From positions 4,650,001 to 4,714,000 of the forward strand of contig NZ_CP017641.1 in assembly GCF_001983935.1 (NCBI RefSeq): a stretch of DNA of 64,000 nt, given 5' to 3'. The notes under the pieces are model-generated. The model was not told the origin of the DNA. It made no database searches and worked only from the letters and a program-made list of their open reading frames with translations. Numbering within the stretch: position 1 is the first letter of the stretch; the number at the start of each line of letters is the position of its first letter. The translations under genes were made by a program, and so were the position numbers. The stretch comes from Fuerstiella marisgermanici. GTDB taxonomy: Bacteria > Planctomycetota > Planctomycetia > Planctomycetales > Planctomycetaceae. Of the stretch, positions 35,407-43,797 are shown piece by piece.

Positions 35407-35700
35407 ATGGCAAAACAGATGGAAGCTCTGGGAATGATCGAAACGAAGGGCTTCGTGTGCATGCTCGAAGCCGTCGACACGATGCTCAAAGCAGCAAACG
35501 TAACAATGGTCGGTTGGGACAAGGTCGGAAGCGGCCTGGTCACCTCCTTCATCGTGGGTGACGTCGGAGCCGTAAAAGCTGCGATCGACGCGGGTGCTCA
35601 AGCCGCCTCCAAACTGGGCGAAGTCGTCAGCGTGGAAGTGATTCCTCGACCGCACGAAGAGCTCGTCGCCGTACTGCCAAAGGCAAAGAAGGCGTCGTAA
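35407..35700 (+). CDS. BMC-H shell protein 1
   Basis: 97 residues, the normal size of a hexamer-forming Pfam00936 shell protein. The opening [20 protein letters not shown] and the mid part [20 protein letters not shown] are diagnostic, with [10 protein letters not shown] near the end. The leader contains GAAAGAAACGAAAATG, much like the leader of the next gene. It forms the facets of the compartment. It is 55 bases before BMC-H 2, a likely divergent duplicate. Confidence 0.96.
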   Translation: MAKQMEALGMIETKGFVCMLEAVDTMLKAANVTMVGWDKVGSGLVTSFIVGDVGAVKAAIDAGAQAASKLGEVVSVEVIPRPHEELVAVLPKAKKAS

Positions 35701-35755
35701 CCTGAAATCGCGGATTTCAAACTTCACACCCAAACAACACAACAGGAAAACGAAA

Positions 35756-36022
35756 ATGTCCGAAGCAATTGGAATGATTGAAACCAAAGGCCTGGTCGCT
35801 CAGATTCAGGCGTCCGACGCGATGCTGAAGTCTGCAAACGTAACTTTGGTCAAGCAGGTACAGATCGGTGGCGCGTTTGTCACGACTGTGATCAAAGGCG
35901 ATGTCGGCTCTGTCCGAGCGGCCGTGGATGCCGGGGCCGCTGCGGCGTCTCAAAGTGGCGAACTGGTGAGCGCTCACCTGATTCCTCGCCCTGAGCAGAC
36001 GCTGCTGGATCAGTTTGTTTAA
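35756..36022 (+). CDS. BMC-H shell protein 2
   Basis: 88 residues, Pfam00936 hexamer type. Signatures are [39 protein letters not shown] and [12 protein letters not shown]. It shares the fold and much of the sequence pattern of BMC-H 1 but has a shorter C-terminus. The pore loop before GDVGS differs little. The two together likely tile the shell facets. Confidence 0.96.
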   Translation: MSEAIGMIETKGLVAQIQASDAMLKSANVTLVKQVQIGGAFVTTVIKGDVGSVRAAVDAGAAAASQSGELVSAHLIPRPEQTLLDQFV

Positions 36023-36043
36023 TCGCCAGAGACGATCGGATTC

Positions 36044-36124
36044 GGGTTTAAGGGTTTCGGGTTTCAGAAAAACTCGGGATTGCTTGTGCTTACTGAAACC
36101 TGAACCCCCTAAACCTGAAACCCC
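36044..36124. repeat. Long inverted repeat before ackA
   Basis: The left arm (36044-36067: GGGTTTAAGGG, then TTTCGGGTTTCAG) pairs imperfectly with the right arm (36093-36124: CTGAAACCTGAACCC, then TAAACCTGAAACCCC). The stem ends 8 bases before the acetate kinase ATG, so it could affect initiation or mRNA stability. Confidence 0.6.
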
Positions 36125-36132
36125 AGAGTCCC

Positions 36133-37320
36133 ATGAAAGTTCTCGTCGCCAATTTAGGCTCCACCAGCTTCAAGTACCGCCTGTTCGACATCTCGAACGA
36201 AACGGAACTTGCTCGTGGTGGCATTGATCGCATCGGAGAAGCGAGCAGTCACTGTTTCGTGGAAATCGGCGACCATAAGGCGGAGGTCGATCAGAACATT
36301 CCGGACCACGCTGCCGCTGTCAGCATTTGTCTGCAGCAGCTGACGGATTCGGAGCATGGTTGCCTGAAGAGCGTCGAAGAAGTCGCTGGCATCGGTTTCA
36401 AAGCCGTGTTCGCTGGCGACCTCAGTGGTGTGCGTGTGGTCAATGAGGAGCTGCTACAGAAGATGGAAGCGTTGTCGGATATTGCTCCGGCACACAACCC
36501 GCCGTACGTGAACGCTATGCGGCAGTTGCAGTCAGCGTTTCCAAGCATGCCATTGGTGGCGGCTCTGGAAACAGGTTTTCACGAAACGATTCCGTTCGAA
36601 CACCGAGCCTACGCGGTTCCTTACGAATGGTACACGGACCACGAAATTCGCCGCTGGGGATTCCATGGAGCCAGTCACCGGTTCATCGCCGGGCGAGTGG
36701 CAGAAATCCTGAAACGTGACGACCTGAAAATCATCAGCTGCCACCTGGGCGGAAGTGCGTCGATTTGTGCGATTGCCGATGGCAAGAGCCAGGCCACATC
36801 GATGGGCATGAGTCCTCAGGGAGGCCTTCCAAATAACAATCGCGTCGGTGATTTCGATGCCTACGCGATTCCGGTGATCATGAAGGCGACGGGGCTCACG
36901 TTCGAGCAGGTACTGCAGGAAATGAGCTCCAAAGGCGGCCTGTTGGGCATCAGTGGTTTAAGCGCCGACTGTCGTGATTTGGAAGAGGCGGCGGCCGATG
37001 GACACGATCGAGCTGAAAAAGCACTTAAGCTGTTTGAGGCATCGATTCGGTCTTATGTCGGAGGTTACATGGCGTTGCTGGGTGGCATTGACGTGATCGT
37101 CTTCACCGGCGGCATCGGAGAAAACAGCGAACGCATTCGAACAAACGTCTGCCGCGACATGCAGTGGGCAGGAATAGAACTGGACGCGGCGAAGAACTCA
37201 GCCGTCAAACGAAACACAGAAGTCTGCATCAGTGCTGACAACAGCAAGGTGCAGGCGTGGGTGATCCCCACAAACGAAGAACTGGTTGTAGCACGGCAAA
37301 CGGCAAACGCTATTGCGTGA
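36133..37320 (+). CDS. ackA: Acetate/propionate-type kinase
   Basis: 395 residues, normal for AckA. It makes ATP from an acyl-phosphate, here most likely lactyl-phosphate from the BMC pathway. Signatures include [17 protein letters not shown] (ASKHA nucleotide-binding start), [37 protein letters not shown] and [14 protein letters not shown]. The N-terminal loop GSTSFKY departs from the usual GSSSLKY. A large hairpin lies just before the start. No encapsulation helix is visible, so it may act in the cytosol. Confidence 0.95.
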   Translation: MKVLVANLGSTSFKYRLFDISNETELARGGIDRIGEASSHCFVEIGDHKAEVDQNIPDHAAAVSICLQQLTDSEHGCLKSVEEVAGIGFKAVFAGDLSGVRVVNEELLQKMEALSDIAPAHNPPYVNAMRQLQSAFPSMPLVAALETGFHETIPFEHRAYAVPYEWYTDHEIRRWGFHGASHRFIAGRVAEILKRDDLKIISCHLGGSASICAIADGKSQATSMGMSPQGGLPNNNRVGDFDAYAIPVIMKATGLTFEQVLQEMSSKGGLLGISGLSADCRDLEEAAADGHDRAEKALKLFEASIRSYVGGYMALLGGIDVIVFTGGIGENSERIRTNVCRDMQWAGIELDAAKNSAVKRNTEVCISADNSKVQAWVIPTNEELVVARQTANAIA

Positions 37321-37410
37321 GTTTTTGGGTGTTCATTTTTCAGTGTGCAGAGGACGCTGGAGAACACTGTAATTCTCTGAATACTGAACACCGACAACTG
37401 AAAACTTCTT

Positions 37411-37725
37411 ATGTTCCTAGCACGTATCACAGGCAGTGTTGTTTCGACGCAAAAGGTCGAAGAACTGGTCGGTCAGAAACTTCTGATCGTCGAGCCACTG
37501 CGGGTCAACGAGAAAGATCAGAGCGACCTGCAACCGACAGGCCGATCGTTCATCACCGTTGACACAGTTGGTGCCGGCAAGGGTGAAGTGGTGCTCTGCG
37601 TGCAGGGCAGCAGTGCTCGATTCACGCCAGGAACGAAAACACTACCTATCGACTGTGCCATCGTCGGCATCGTCGATTCGGTGACACTAAAAGAGAAACA
37701 GATTTACGAAGGCGGAGATGTGTAG
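37411..37725 (+). CDS. BMC-P (EutN/CcmL) vertex protein 1
   Basis: 104 residues, Pfam03319. The start LARITGSVVSTQKVEELVG and the mid part VDTVGAGKGEVVLCVQGSSA are the standard pentamer-forming motif. The protein caps vertices of the icosahedral shell. The upstream gap (37321-37410) contains GTGTTCA- and CTGAACAC-type words also seen in the gap before the aldehyde dehydrogenase. Confidence 0.95.
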   Translation: MFLARITGSVVSTQKVEELVGQKLLIVEPLRVNEKDQSDLQPTGRSFITVDTVGAGKGEVVLCVQGSSARFTPGTKTLPIDCAIVGIVDSVTLKEKQIYEGGDV

Positions 37726-37759
37726 CTCGACTCACTAGAGCCAAGCTGCCAACAGCACT

Positions 37760-38290
37760 ATGTCAAACCCGTACGCATCACCCGATCCACAAGGCAACAC
37801 GGAGTCGTCTGAGGCCCTCAAGCAGAACGTTCGTGGTATGCAGATCATCACCTTCGCAATGGTGATGGGAGCGACGATTGCTCTTGGAATCATGCTGGCG
37901 GTGAATGGCGGAAAGGTGGATGGCGAACCAGATTTTCTAGCGTGGTTTGGACTGGGTATGGCGGCCTTTATGTTCGCCCAACATCTCATCATTCCGCCAA
38001 CCATCGTCAACAATCAGTTGAAGGGGCTGACCGCAGAATCACTGAAAACGTCATCCGACGATGAAAAACTCATGGCCGTATTGGGTCCGATTCGTGGCGG
38101 TCACATCATCGCATGTGCATTGCTTGAAGGTGCCGCATTCATGAACGTTGTCTTCTATATGGCGACGGACTACATCGGAAATGTCATCGCTGCCGCGATC
38201 TTAACCTTACTTATAGTCCTCAAGATCCCAACGGTATTCGGCATGCAAAACAAAGTCACGGATCGGCTGAGAGAAATTGAAATGAGATAG
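37760..38290 (+). CDS. Four-helix membrane protein inside the BMC locus
   Basis: 176 residues starting MSNPYASPDPQGN, a leader seen in many planctomycete membrane proteins. Four hydrophobic segments are visible: IITFAMVMGATIALGIMLAV, FLAWFGLGMAAFMFAQHLII, HIIACALLEGAAFMNVVFYM and GNVIAAAILTLLIVLKIP. It is 34 bases after the BMC-P gene and in the same direction, so it is likely co-transcribed. I know no membrane component of this compartment; it might be an insertion, a transporter or a membrane anchor. Confidence 0.85.
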   Translation: MSNPYASPDPQGNTESSEALKQNVRGMQIITFAMVMGATIALGIMLAVNGGKVDGEPDFLAWFGLGMAAFMFAQHLIIPPTIVNNQLKGLTAESLKTSSDDEKLMAVLGPIRGGHIIACALLEGAAFMNVVFYMATDYIGNVIAAAILTLLIVLKIPTVFGMQNKVTDRLREIEMR

Positions 38291-38322
38291 CAGCGAAGCT
38301 GCTGTGTTCAGTGTGCGGTTTT

Positions 38323-38380
38323 CAGTGTTCAGAAAACGCAGACTAACACCGGCCGAATTCATTCTAAAAACTGAACACTG
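38323..38380. repeat. Perfect 10-base inverted repeat before the aldehyde dehydrogenase gene
   Basis: CAGTGTTCAG at 38323-38332 and CTGAACACTG at 38371-38380 are exact complements, 38 bases apart. The surrounding gap (38291-38400) contains further partial copies (TGTTCAGTGTG, CTGCCCACAG). The same words occur in the gap at 37321-37410. Confidence 0.6.
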
Positions 38381-38400
38381 CCCACAGAAAACGAAATACC

Positions 38401-39837
38401 ATGCAAGCCACCGAACAAGCCGTCCGCCAGATTGTCCAGGAAGTCCTCACTCAGATTTCCAGCAATAGCACATCACTCGGACGAACCAATGGCCATTCCA
38501 ATGGAGCGTCCGGAAACTGGGGCGTCTTCAACGACGTCGACCAGGCCGTCGCGGCTGCTCAGAAGGGTTTTGAACAACTAAGTGCGGCCCCGATGACCGA
38601 TCGCGCCAAAGCGATCGATATCGTCAAAACCATGTGTGACGAACAGGCCGAGGAACTGGGGCGTCTGGAATTCGAAGAAACCAAAATCGGACGACTCGAA
38701 CACAAAATTGGCAAGCTAAAAGTCATCAAGTCCGTGCCCGGCATTGAGTTCCTCAAGACAGAAGCCGTCAGCGGATCGCTCGGTCTGACCATCACCGAAT
38801 ACGCTCCATTCGGCGTCATCGGCGCTATCACGCCTGTCACACATTCGCTGCCTACCCTGGCTGCAAACTTTGTCAACATGGTGGCCGCCGGCAACACCGT
38901 TGTCGTGAATCCGCATCCGAGCGGCAAACGCATTGCCGCTGAAGGTGTGCGACGTTTCAACAAAGCCATCTACGAAGCCACAGGCCTGCAAAATCTGCTG
39001 ACCATCATTGGCGAACCGACAATTGAATCGGCTCAGGCAATCTTCGATCACCGGGGCGTGAAGGTTTTGGTTGTCACCGGCGGCCCGGGCGTTGCTCGAG
39101 CGGCTCTCAGCAGCCCCAAGCGAGCCATCGTGGCTGGTCCTGGAAACCCACCAGTCGTCGTCGACGCCACGGCCGACATCAACAACGCCGCCAAGTCCAT
39201 CGTTGATGGAGCAGCCTTCGACAACAACCTGCTGTGCATCGCCGAAAAAGAAGTCTTCGCCGTCAACGAAATCTTCGCCCCGCTGATGAATGCGGTCAGT
39301 CAGAACGGCGGCTACCGCCTGAACGCTCAACAGGTCGCGCAGTTCACCGCCAAGGCATTCACTCCGCCGAAAGACGCCAACGACGACTATCACCTGAATC
39401 GCGACTTCATCGGCATGGACGCGTCATGGCTGGCCGCTCAAATTGGCCTGACGATTCCGCCGGAAACTTTGATCCTGTACGGCGAAACCGATGAACACAA
39501 CCCGTTTGTCCCCGTCGAGCAGATGATGCCATTCGTGCCTTTCGTTCGAGCCAACTGTGCAGACCACGCGATTGACCTCGCAAAGAAATATGAACACGGC
39601 TTCGGCCACACGGCGATCATCCATTCACGAGACGTTCGTACGATCACCAAGATGGGCCGCATTATGAACACAACGCTGTTCGTCAAGAATGGCCCCTGCA
39701 TGGCGGGACTCGGACTTGGCGGCGAAGGCTTTCCATCATTCAGCATCGCGACACCAACAGGGGAAGGCGTCACCAGTCCAATGACCTTCACTCGACAACG
39801 CCGATGCGCAATGGTTGAGGACCTGAGAATTATCTAA
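38401..39837 (+). CDS. pduP: CoA-acylating aldehyde dehydrogenase of the BMC
   Basis: 478 residues. It should oxidise lactaldehyde (or propanal) to an acyl-CoA using NAD+ and CoA. The N-terminal helix ([17 protein letters not shown]) and Gly/Ser/Asn linker form an encapsulation peptide. The catalytic domain has [55 protein letters not shown] and the nucleophile region [12 protein letters not shown] with Cys. Near the end [17 protein letters not shown] is conserved in PduP/EutE. It follows the membrane protein gene after 110 bases. Confidence 0.93.
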   Translation: MQATEQAVRQIVQEVLTQISSNSTSLGRTNGHSNGASGNWGVFNDVDQAVAAAQKGFEQLSAAPMTDRAKAIDIVKTMCDEQAEELGRLEFEETKIGRLEHKIGKLKVIKSVPGIEFLKTEAVSGSLGLTITEYAPFGVIGAITPVTHSLPTLAANFVNMVAAGNTVVVNPHPSGKRIAAEGVRRFNKAIYEATGLQNLLTIIGEPTIESAQAIFDHRGVKVLVVTGGPGVARAALSSPKRAIVAGPGNPPVVVDATADINNAAKSIVDGAAFDNNLLCIAEKEVFAVNEIFAPLMNAVSQNGGYRLNAQQVAQFTAKAFTPPKDANDDYHLNRDFIGMDASWLAAQIGLTIPPETLILYGETDEHNPFVPVEQMMPFVPFVRANCADHAIDLAKKYEHGFGHTAIIHSRDVRTITKMGRIMNTTLFVKNGPCMAGLGLGGEGFPSFSIATPTGEGVTSPMTFTRQRRCAMVEDLRII

Positions 39838-39911
39838 ACAGGACGGCCACCAATCGAAGTGCAACCACTTAGTCGCTGCGACTCCGTGGTGAACGAATCG
39901 GACAAACGTAC

Positions 39912-40169
39912 ATGCAATCAGCTCTCGTCATCGGAAACGCAACTGCCACAGTGAAGCACCCTTCACTGGATGGCTGGCGGCTGATTGTTCTGCAGCCACT
40001 GGATATCCGCGACGAAGCCGATGGGTTTCCAGTATTGGCGATCGATCAACTCGGAGCAGGCAAGGGTGACAGAATTTTTTTTACCAGCGACGGCAAATAC
40101 ATTCGTGACATGACCGGACGAGACGACTGCCCCATACGGTTCGCAGTACAGGGGATGATTGACCAATAA
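39912..40169 (+). CDS. BMC-P vertex protein 2
   Basis: 85 residues, shorter than typical EutN/CcmL but with the key parts: ALVIGNATATVKHPSLDGWR, FPVLAIDQLGAGKGDRIFF and CPIRFAVQGMID. The stop abuts the next start codon (TAA then ATG at 40170). One of three pentamer paralogues at this locus, as in known planctomycete compartments. Confidence 0.93.
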   Translation: MQSALVIGNATATVKHPSLDGWRLIVLQPLDIRDEADGFPVLAIDQLGAGKGDRIFFTSDGKYIRDMTGRDDCPIRFAVQGMIDQ

Positions 40170-40844
40170 ATGAACTTCAGCAGCCAACAAATCGAAGCGA
40201 TTACACAACGCGTTCTGCGAGAACTAAATTCTCGTGGCATTGCAGTAGCAAGTGCGCGTCCGCCTAACGGCAAATCGCAAGCTGCATCGAAATCAGAAAC
40301 CAATGGCCTGCCGCTAAACGAAAAGGTCATCACCGAAGAATCACTCGTCGCTGCGGCGGCAGCAGGCAGGACAATCAGCGTTGCTGCCGGAGCCATTATT
40401 ACTCCGAGTGGCCACGACTACATTCGCCGCCATAGCATCACAATTTCCAGCACCGTTGCACGCAAAACAGCGAGTTCAACGGGAACGGTCATCACTGTTG
40501 GCGAGTGCTCAGCCGCAACTTCCGCAGCCTCGACCGCGGGTTGGACGGCACTCACCGCTGGTTGCGAACGAGATGCGGCATCGAAGGCTCGCGAGCTGAT
40601 GGGCTCACCAGTCGTGTGCTGCGGAGGCGTAGCGTCCATCACGGCATGCCTCCTAAACCGCAGCGAAAAGGTTCGCGCCGCCGTGGTGACTCTACAGACC
40701 GATGTACCTGCATTGACAGCAGCCATGCAACCAAACGTATTGTGTCTGGAATCAGCGTGGGCGTTCAGTCAGTTACTGAAACTCCTGCGAGGACACTCGG
40801 CTGGCAACGGCACGCCTGCCAGCTGGAAGGAGCTGTCGCGATGA
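40170..40844 (+). CDS. Unknown 224-residue BMC protein with N-terminal targeting helix
   Basis: 224 residues. The first 20 (SSQQIEAITQRVLRELNSRG) form an amphipathic helix like the targeting peptides of PduL and the aldehyde dehydrogenase, then a low-complexity linker. The next part (ESLVAAAAAGRTISVAAGAI, ITPSGHDYIRRHSITI) resembles a short motif shared by several BMC proteins such as EutT/EutQ-type N-termini. The C-terminal half (ARELMGSPVVCCGGVASITA, VRAAVVTLQTDVPALTAAMQ, PNVLCLESAWAFSQLL) faintly recalls RpiB-like folds. Function is unknown; the stop overlaps the next start as ATGA. Confidence 0.85.
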   Translation: MNFSSQQIEAITQRVLRELNSRGIAVASARPPNGKSQAASKSETNGLPLNEKVITEESLVAAAAAGRTISVAAGAIITPSGHDYIRRHSITISSTVARKTASSTGTVITVGECSAATSAASTAGWTALTAGCERDAASKARELMGSPVVCCGGVASITACLLNRSEKVRAAVVTLQTDVPALTAAMQPNVLCLESAWAFSQLLKLLRGHSAGNGTPASWKELSR

Positions 40845-41122
40845 GGATCATGGAATGCATTGGCAAGGTCACTCTGTCGAAGTGCCACCCAACGCTGGAC
40901 GGAGCGTCGTGGAAGCTGGCCGTGCCTTTGATGCATGACGGTTTGCTGGGTAAGGAATCCGGACGAACGGAGCGAATTGTAATTTTTGACGAATTAGGAG
41001 CCGGTCATGGCAGTCTGATGGCTGTCAGCGAAAGTGCCGAAGCAGCAGCCGCCTTTCACCCGAATACAAAACCCATCGACGGTTACAACGCGGCAATTCT
41101 AGATCACATCAACGTTACATAG
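40841..41122 (+). CDS. BMC-P vertex protein 3
   Basis: 93 residues, start ATG at 40841 overlapping the previous stop by ATGA, so translation is coupled; a longer in-frame reading to 40505 runs over the coding region of the 224-residue gene and is not real. Pfam03319 features are MECIGKVTLSKCHPTLDGAS, IVIFDELGAGHGSLMAVSES and FHPNTKPIDGYNAAILDHIN. It completes a set of three pentameric shell proteins. Confidence 0.93.
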   Translation: MRIMECIGKVTLSKCHPTLDGASWKLAVPLMHDGLLGKESGRTERIVIFDELGAGHGSLMAVSESAEAAAAFHPNTKPIDGYNAAILDHINVT

Positions 41123-41301
41123 TTTCACCCAATCAGTGACGCTGTGCGGCCTGACCGAAAACAACGAGATGTCGCGCGGATGAGCGGCACAAAACAAAAG
41201 GCACGAAGCCAAAATCCCCCGATCAACTTTAACTTCGGTCGTGAACCTTCACTGCCAACTCGTCACGCAAAGCGATGGCGGCTATTTTAGAAAGCAGACT
41301 C

Positions 41302-42186
41302 ATGAGTACCTGGAACAGCGGAATCAACGATCGACAACTGAAAGAAGACATCTGCGAAATCGGACGTCGTCTGTACAACAAAGGGTTTGCCGCAGCGAAT
41401 GACGGCAACATCAGCATTCGAGTCGGCGACGACGCGGTGTTGTGTTCGCCCACAATGATTTGCAAAGGCTTCATGAAGCCCGAAGACATTTGTGCGGTCG
41501 ACATGAACGGCGATCAGATCGCAGGCAAACGGAAGCGCACAAGTGAGGTCCTGCTGCATCTGGAAATCATGCGGAACCGACCGGACGTTAAGTCTGTTGT
41601 GCATTGCCACCCGCCTCACGCAACTGCCTTCGCGATCGCCAACGAACCAATTCCTCAGTGCATCCTGCCGGAAGTCGAGGTCTTCATGGGCGAAGTTCCG
41701 ATCGCTCCTTACGAAACGCCCGGCGATCAGAAGTTCGCGGAAACGGTTACGCCATTTCTAAAGGCCACCAACACCGTCATTCTAAAGAATCACGGCACCG
41801 TCAGCTTCGGCAAGAGCGTCGAAGATGCATACTGGAAGACGGAAATCCTGGACGCATACTGCCGCATGCTGTTGCTGGCGAAGCAGATGGGTTCCGTCGA
41901 ATACCTGAACGAACAAAAGAGCCGCGAGTTGCTTGACCTCAAAAAGAAATGGGGCTTCGACGATCCTCGCTTCCACAACGAAGACTGTGACCTGTGCGGC
42001 AACAGTGCGTTTCGAGAAGGCTACAAAGAAAACATTCCCGTTCAGCGAGCGTTCCCCAAAGCACCGGACTACCCCGGAATCATGCAGGAAGCCTGCGGCA
42101 CAGCCTGCGAAACACCAGCCGGCGGGGCAAGCGAAGACCTGGTCCAGATGATCACCAACCAGGTGCTGGCGGCATTGGGGAAATAA
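41302..42186 (+). CDS. Class II aldolase of the BMC (fuculose/rhamnulose-1-P type)
   Basis: 294 residues from the ATG at 41302; the ATG at 41275 would add 9. Class II aldolases cleave fuculose-1-P or rhamnulose-1-P to lactaldehyde and DHAP using zinc. Zinc ligands are seen in VVHCHPPHATAFAIA (H-x-H) and LKNHGTVSFGKS. GFAAANDGNISIR is the phosphate-binding loop. A Cys pair (CDLCG) lies in the linker. The C-terminal helix SEDLVQMITNQVLAALGK after a Gly/Ser-rich stretch looks like a C-terminal encapsulation peptide. Same arrangement as the compartment aldolase characterised in Planctopirus limnophila. Confidence 0.92.
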   Translation: MSTWNSGINDRQLKEDICEIGRRLYNKGFAAANDGNISIRVGDDAVLCSPTMICKGFMKPEDICAVDMNGDQIAGKRKRTSEVLLHLEIMRNRPDVKSVVHCHPPHATAFAIANEPIPQCILPEVEVFMGEVPIAPYETPGDQKFAETVTPFLKATNTVILKNHGTVSFGKSVEDAYWKTEILDAYCRMLLLAKQMGSVEYLNEQKSRELLDLKKKWGFDDPRFHNEDCDLCGNSAFREGYKENIPVQRAFPKAPDYPGIMQEACGTACETPAGGASEDLVQMITNQVLAALGK

Positions 42187-42205
42187 TTTCTAATACGCAA
42201 AATTG

Positions 42206-42274
42206 AACCACGGAGACACAGAGTCCACAGAGATCTGTGGCGCTCTTCTCCGTGACCTCCGTGCCTCCGTGGTT
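42206..42274. repeat. Nested inverted repeat before the dehydrogenase gene
   Basis: The outer arms, AACCACGGAGACACAGAG (42206-42223) and CTCCGTGCCTCCGTGGTT (42257-42274), match at 16 of 18 positions. Inside them, CCACAGA-ga-TCTGTGG (42225-42240) is a perfect 7-base stem. The stretch lies 24 bases upstream of the dehydrogenase ATG. Related AACCACGGAG...-type sequences are widely dispersed in planctomycete and verrucomicrobial genomes. Confidence 0.75.
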
Positions 42275-42298
42275 AAAACCAAACCCGAAAGATACGAA

Positions 42299-43228
42299 AT
42301 GAAAGTCAGCATAATTGGTGGTGGTGGTCTGGTTGGTTCCTGTGCAGGGTTTGCTCTGCAGGCCGGTAAGATCGTCAAAGAAATTTCCCTTGTCGACGTG
42401 AACCAGGAACTCTGCGAAGGCCAGGCTCTGGACCTTATTCATGGAGCATCCCTGATGGCTCCTCAGAAGATTACTTCCGGCGGCACGGAACAATGCAAAG
42501 ACAGCGATGTCGTTGTCATCACGGCTGGACTACGTCGTAAGCCGGACGAAAGCCGCCTGGACCTGATCAACCGCAACGTCGCACTCTTTAAGAATATTCT
42601 GGCGGATGTGAAGCAGCACGGATTGAAGAAGGACGCCATCGTTTTCGTGGTGTCCAATCCCGTGGACGTGCTGACATACCTTGCCGTCAAAAATCTTGGC
42701 CTTCCGGCATCTCAGGTCATTGGTCTGGGAACGGTTCTGGACACAACTCGGCTGCGAAGCATGCTTGCCCTTCGCCTGGATGTCCCGGCGACTCAGGTCA
42801 ACGTCACGATCTTCGGCGAACACGGCGACAGCATGGTGCCGATCTGGTCCCAGGCTCAGATCGCCAACCTGCCTCTCGACAAGTTCCCAGGTGTCACGCC
42901 TTCCTTAATCGCCGAAGTCGAAAAGAAGACTCGTGGCAGTGGAGCCGAAGTCATTAAGAAGAAGGGCGGAGCTGGCTTTGCCGTCGGTGTGTCCATTGCC
43001 GACGTTGTCCACAGCATTGCATTGGACGACGAACGCATCCTGCCTATCAGCTCGCTGCAAAACGGAGCGTACGGCATCAACGACGTGTGCCTATCCGTCC
43101 CAACAGTTGTCGGTCGCAGCGGCGTGAACAGCCACATCGAAGTGGATCTGTGGAGCAAAGAAAAAACGGCGCTGCAGAAAAGCGGAAGCGTTCTGCGAGA
43201 CACCGTTGATAAAGTGCTGAAGGGTTAG
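42299..43228 (+). CDS. Malate/lactate-type dehydrogenase of the BMC locus
   Basis: 309 residues from the ATG at 42299; the in-frame extension to 42203 is only the translated repeat. The Rossmann loop GGGGLVGSCAGFAL, the substrate loop AGLRRKPDESRLDL (Arg in the malate-type position) and the catalytic His region FGEHGDSMVPIW are clear. In planctomycete compartments this enzyme is thought to recycle NADH, for example by reducing lactaldehyde to propanediol, but that role is inferred. The last helix, LRDTVDKVLKG, is short and may or may not act in targeting. Last gene of the BMC operon. Confidence 0.9.
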   Translation: MKVSIIGGGGLVGSCAGFALQAGKIVKEISLVDVNQELCEGQALDLIHGASLMAPQKITSGGTEQCKDSDVVVITAGLRRKPDESRLDLINRNVALFKNILADVKQHGLKKDAIVFVVSNPVDVLTYLAVKNLGLPASQVIGLGTVLDTTRLRSMLALRLDVPATQVNVTIFGEHGDSMVPIWSQAQIANLPLDKFPGVTPSLIAEVEKKTRGSGAEVIKKKGGAGFAVGVSIADVVHSIALDDERILPISSLQNGAYGINDVCLSVPTVVGRSGVNSHIEVDLWSKEKTALQKSGSVLRDTVDKVLKG

Positions 43229-43669
43229 TTAGTTCTTCACCTCAAACACTGCTTCCACTTCAACAGCCACGCCGGTTGGCAACGCCGAAAAGCCGAGTGC
43301 GCTGCGTGCGTGGTAGCCGTCGCCGTCTTTGCCGAAGATTTCGTGCAGCAGATCGGAACAGCCGTTAATCACCAGGTGCTGGTCGGTGAAATCCGGAGCT
43401 GAATAAACGCAGCCGAGGACCTTGATGACTCGCAGCCCGTCCAGCGTTCCGTGTGTGTTGTAGACGGATCGCAGAATCTTTGCGGCACAGTTCTTGGCGG
43501 CTTCGTAGCCCTGCTCGATAGTCACGTCTTTGCCCAGAATGCCTTTCTGATCGCTAACGTGGCCGGACGTGATTAGCTGGTTGCCGCTGCGGACGCACAG
43601 GTTCAGGTAGCCCGGTTCCTGAGCTTCCAGAGAAATTCCCAATTCTTTTGCCTTCTGATCAGCACTCAA
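43229..43669 (-). CDS. RidA/YjgF family protein
   Basis: 146 residues. RidA proteins deaminate reactive enamines or imines; the family motif is visible in NQLITSGHVSDQKG and in HARSALGFSALPTGVAVEVE (the R-x-A-x-G-x3-LP-x-x-x-x-VE pattern with the catalytic Arg). The stop codon abuts the dehydrogenase stop with no gap, so the two genes end head to head. Members of this YjgF-like subgroup are found beside sugar-catabolism loci; a link with the BMC is possible. Confidence 0.9.
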   Translation of the reverse strand: MSADQKAKELGISLEAQEPGYLNLCVRSGNQLITSGHVSDQKGILGKDVTIEQGYEAAKNCAAKILRSVYNTHGTLDGLRVIKVLGCVYSAPDFTDQHLVINGCSDLLHEIFGKDGDGYHARSALGFSALPTGVAVEVEAVFEVKN

Positions 43670-43797
43670 TGTCTTGTCTTTCGTGAATTAATGTTGGAGA
43701 TCGAATCGGGCGTGTTTTAGATCGTCCATTGCTCAACAGCAAGTCAGCGGTCTGCTATGGTGTGATCCGTTCAATCACACTGAGCCGGAGAAGAGAC

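Noticed and set aside
38716-39393. 225-codon open frame on minus
   Set aside because: Antisense shadow of the well-supported aldehyde dehydrogenase.
40505-40840. N-terminal extension of the third BMC-P gene
   Set aside because: It runs out of frame through the 224-residue gene; the shell protein clearly begins at 40841 with ATGA coupling.
42203-42298. N-terminal extension of the malate/lactate-type dehydrogenase
   Set aside because: Encoded residues are just the translated inverted repeat; the Rossmann fold starts at 42299.
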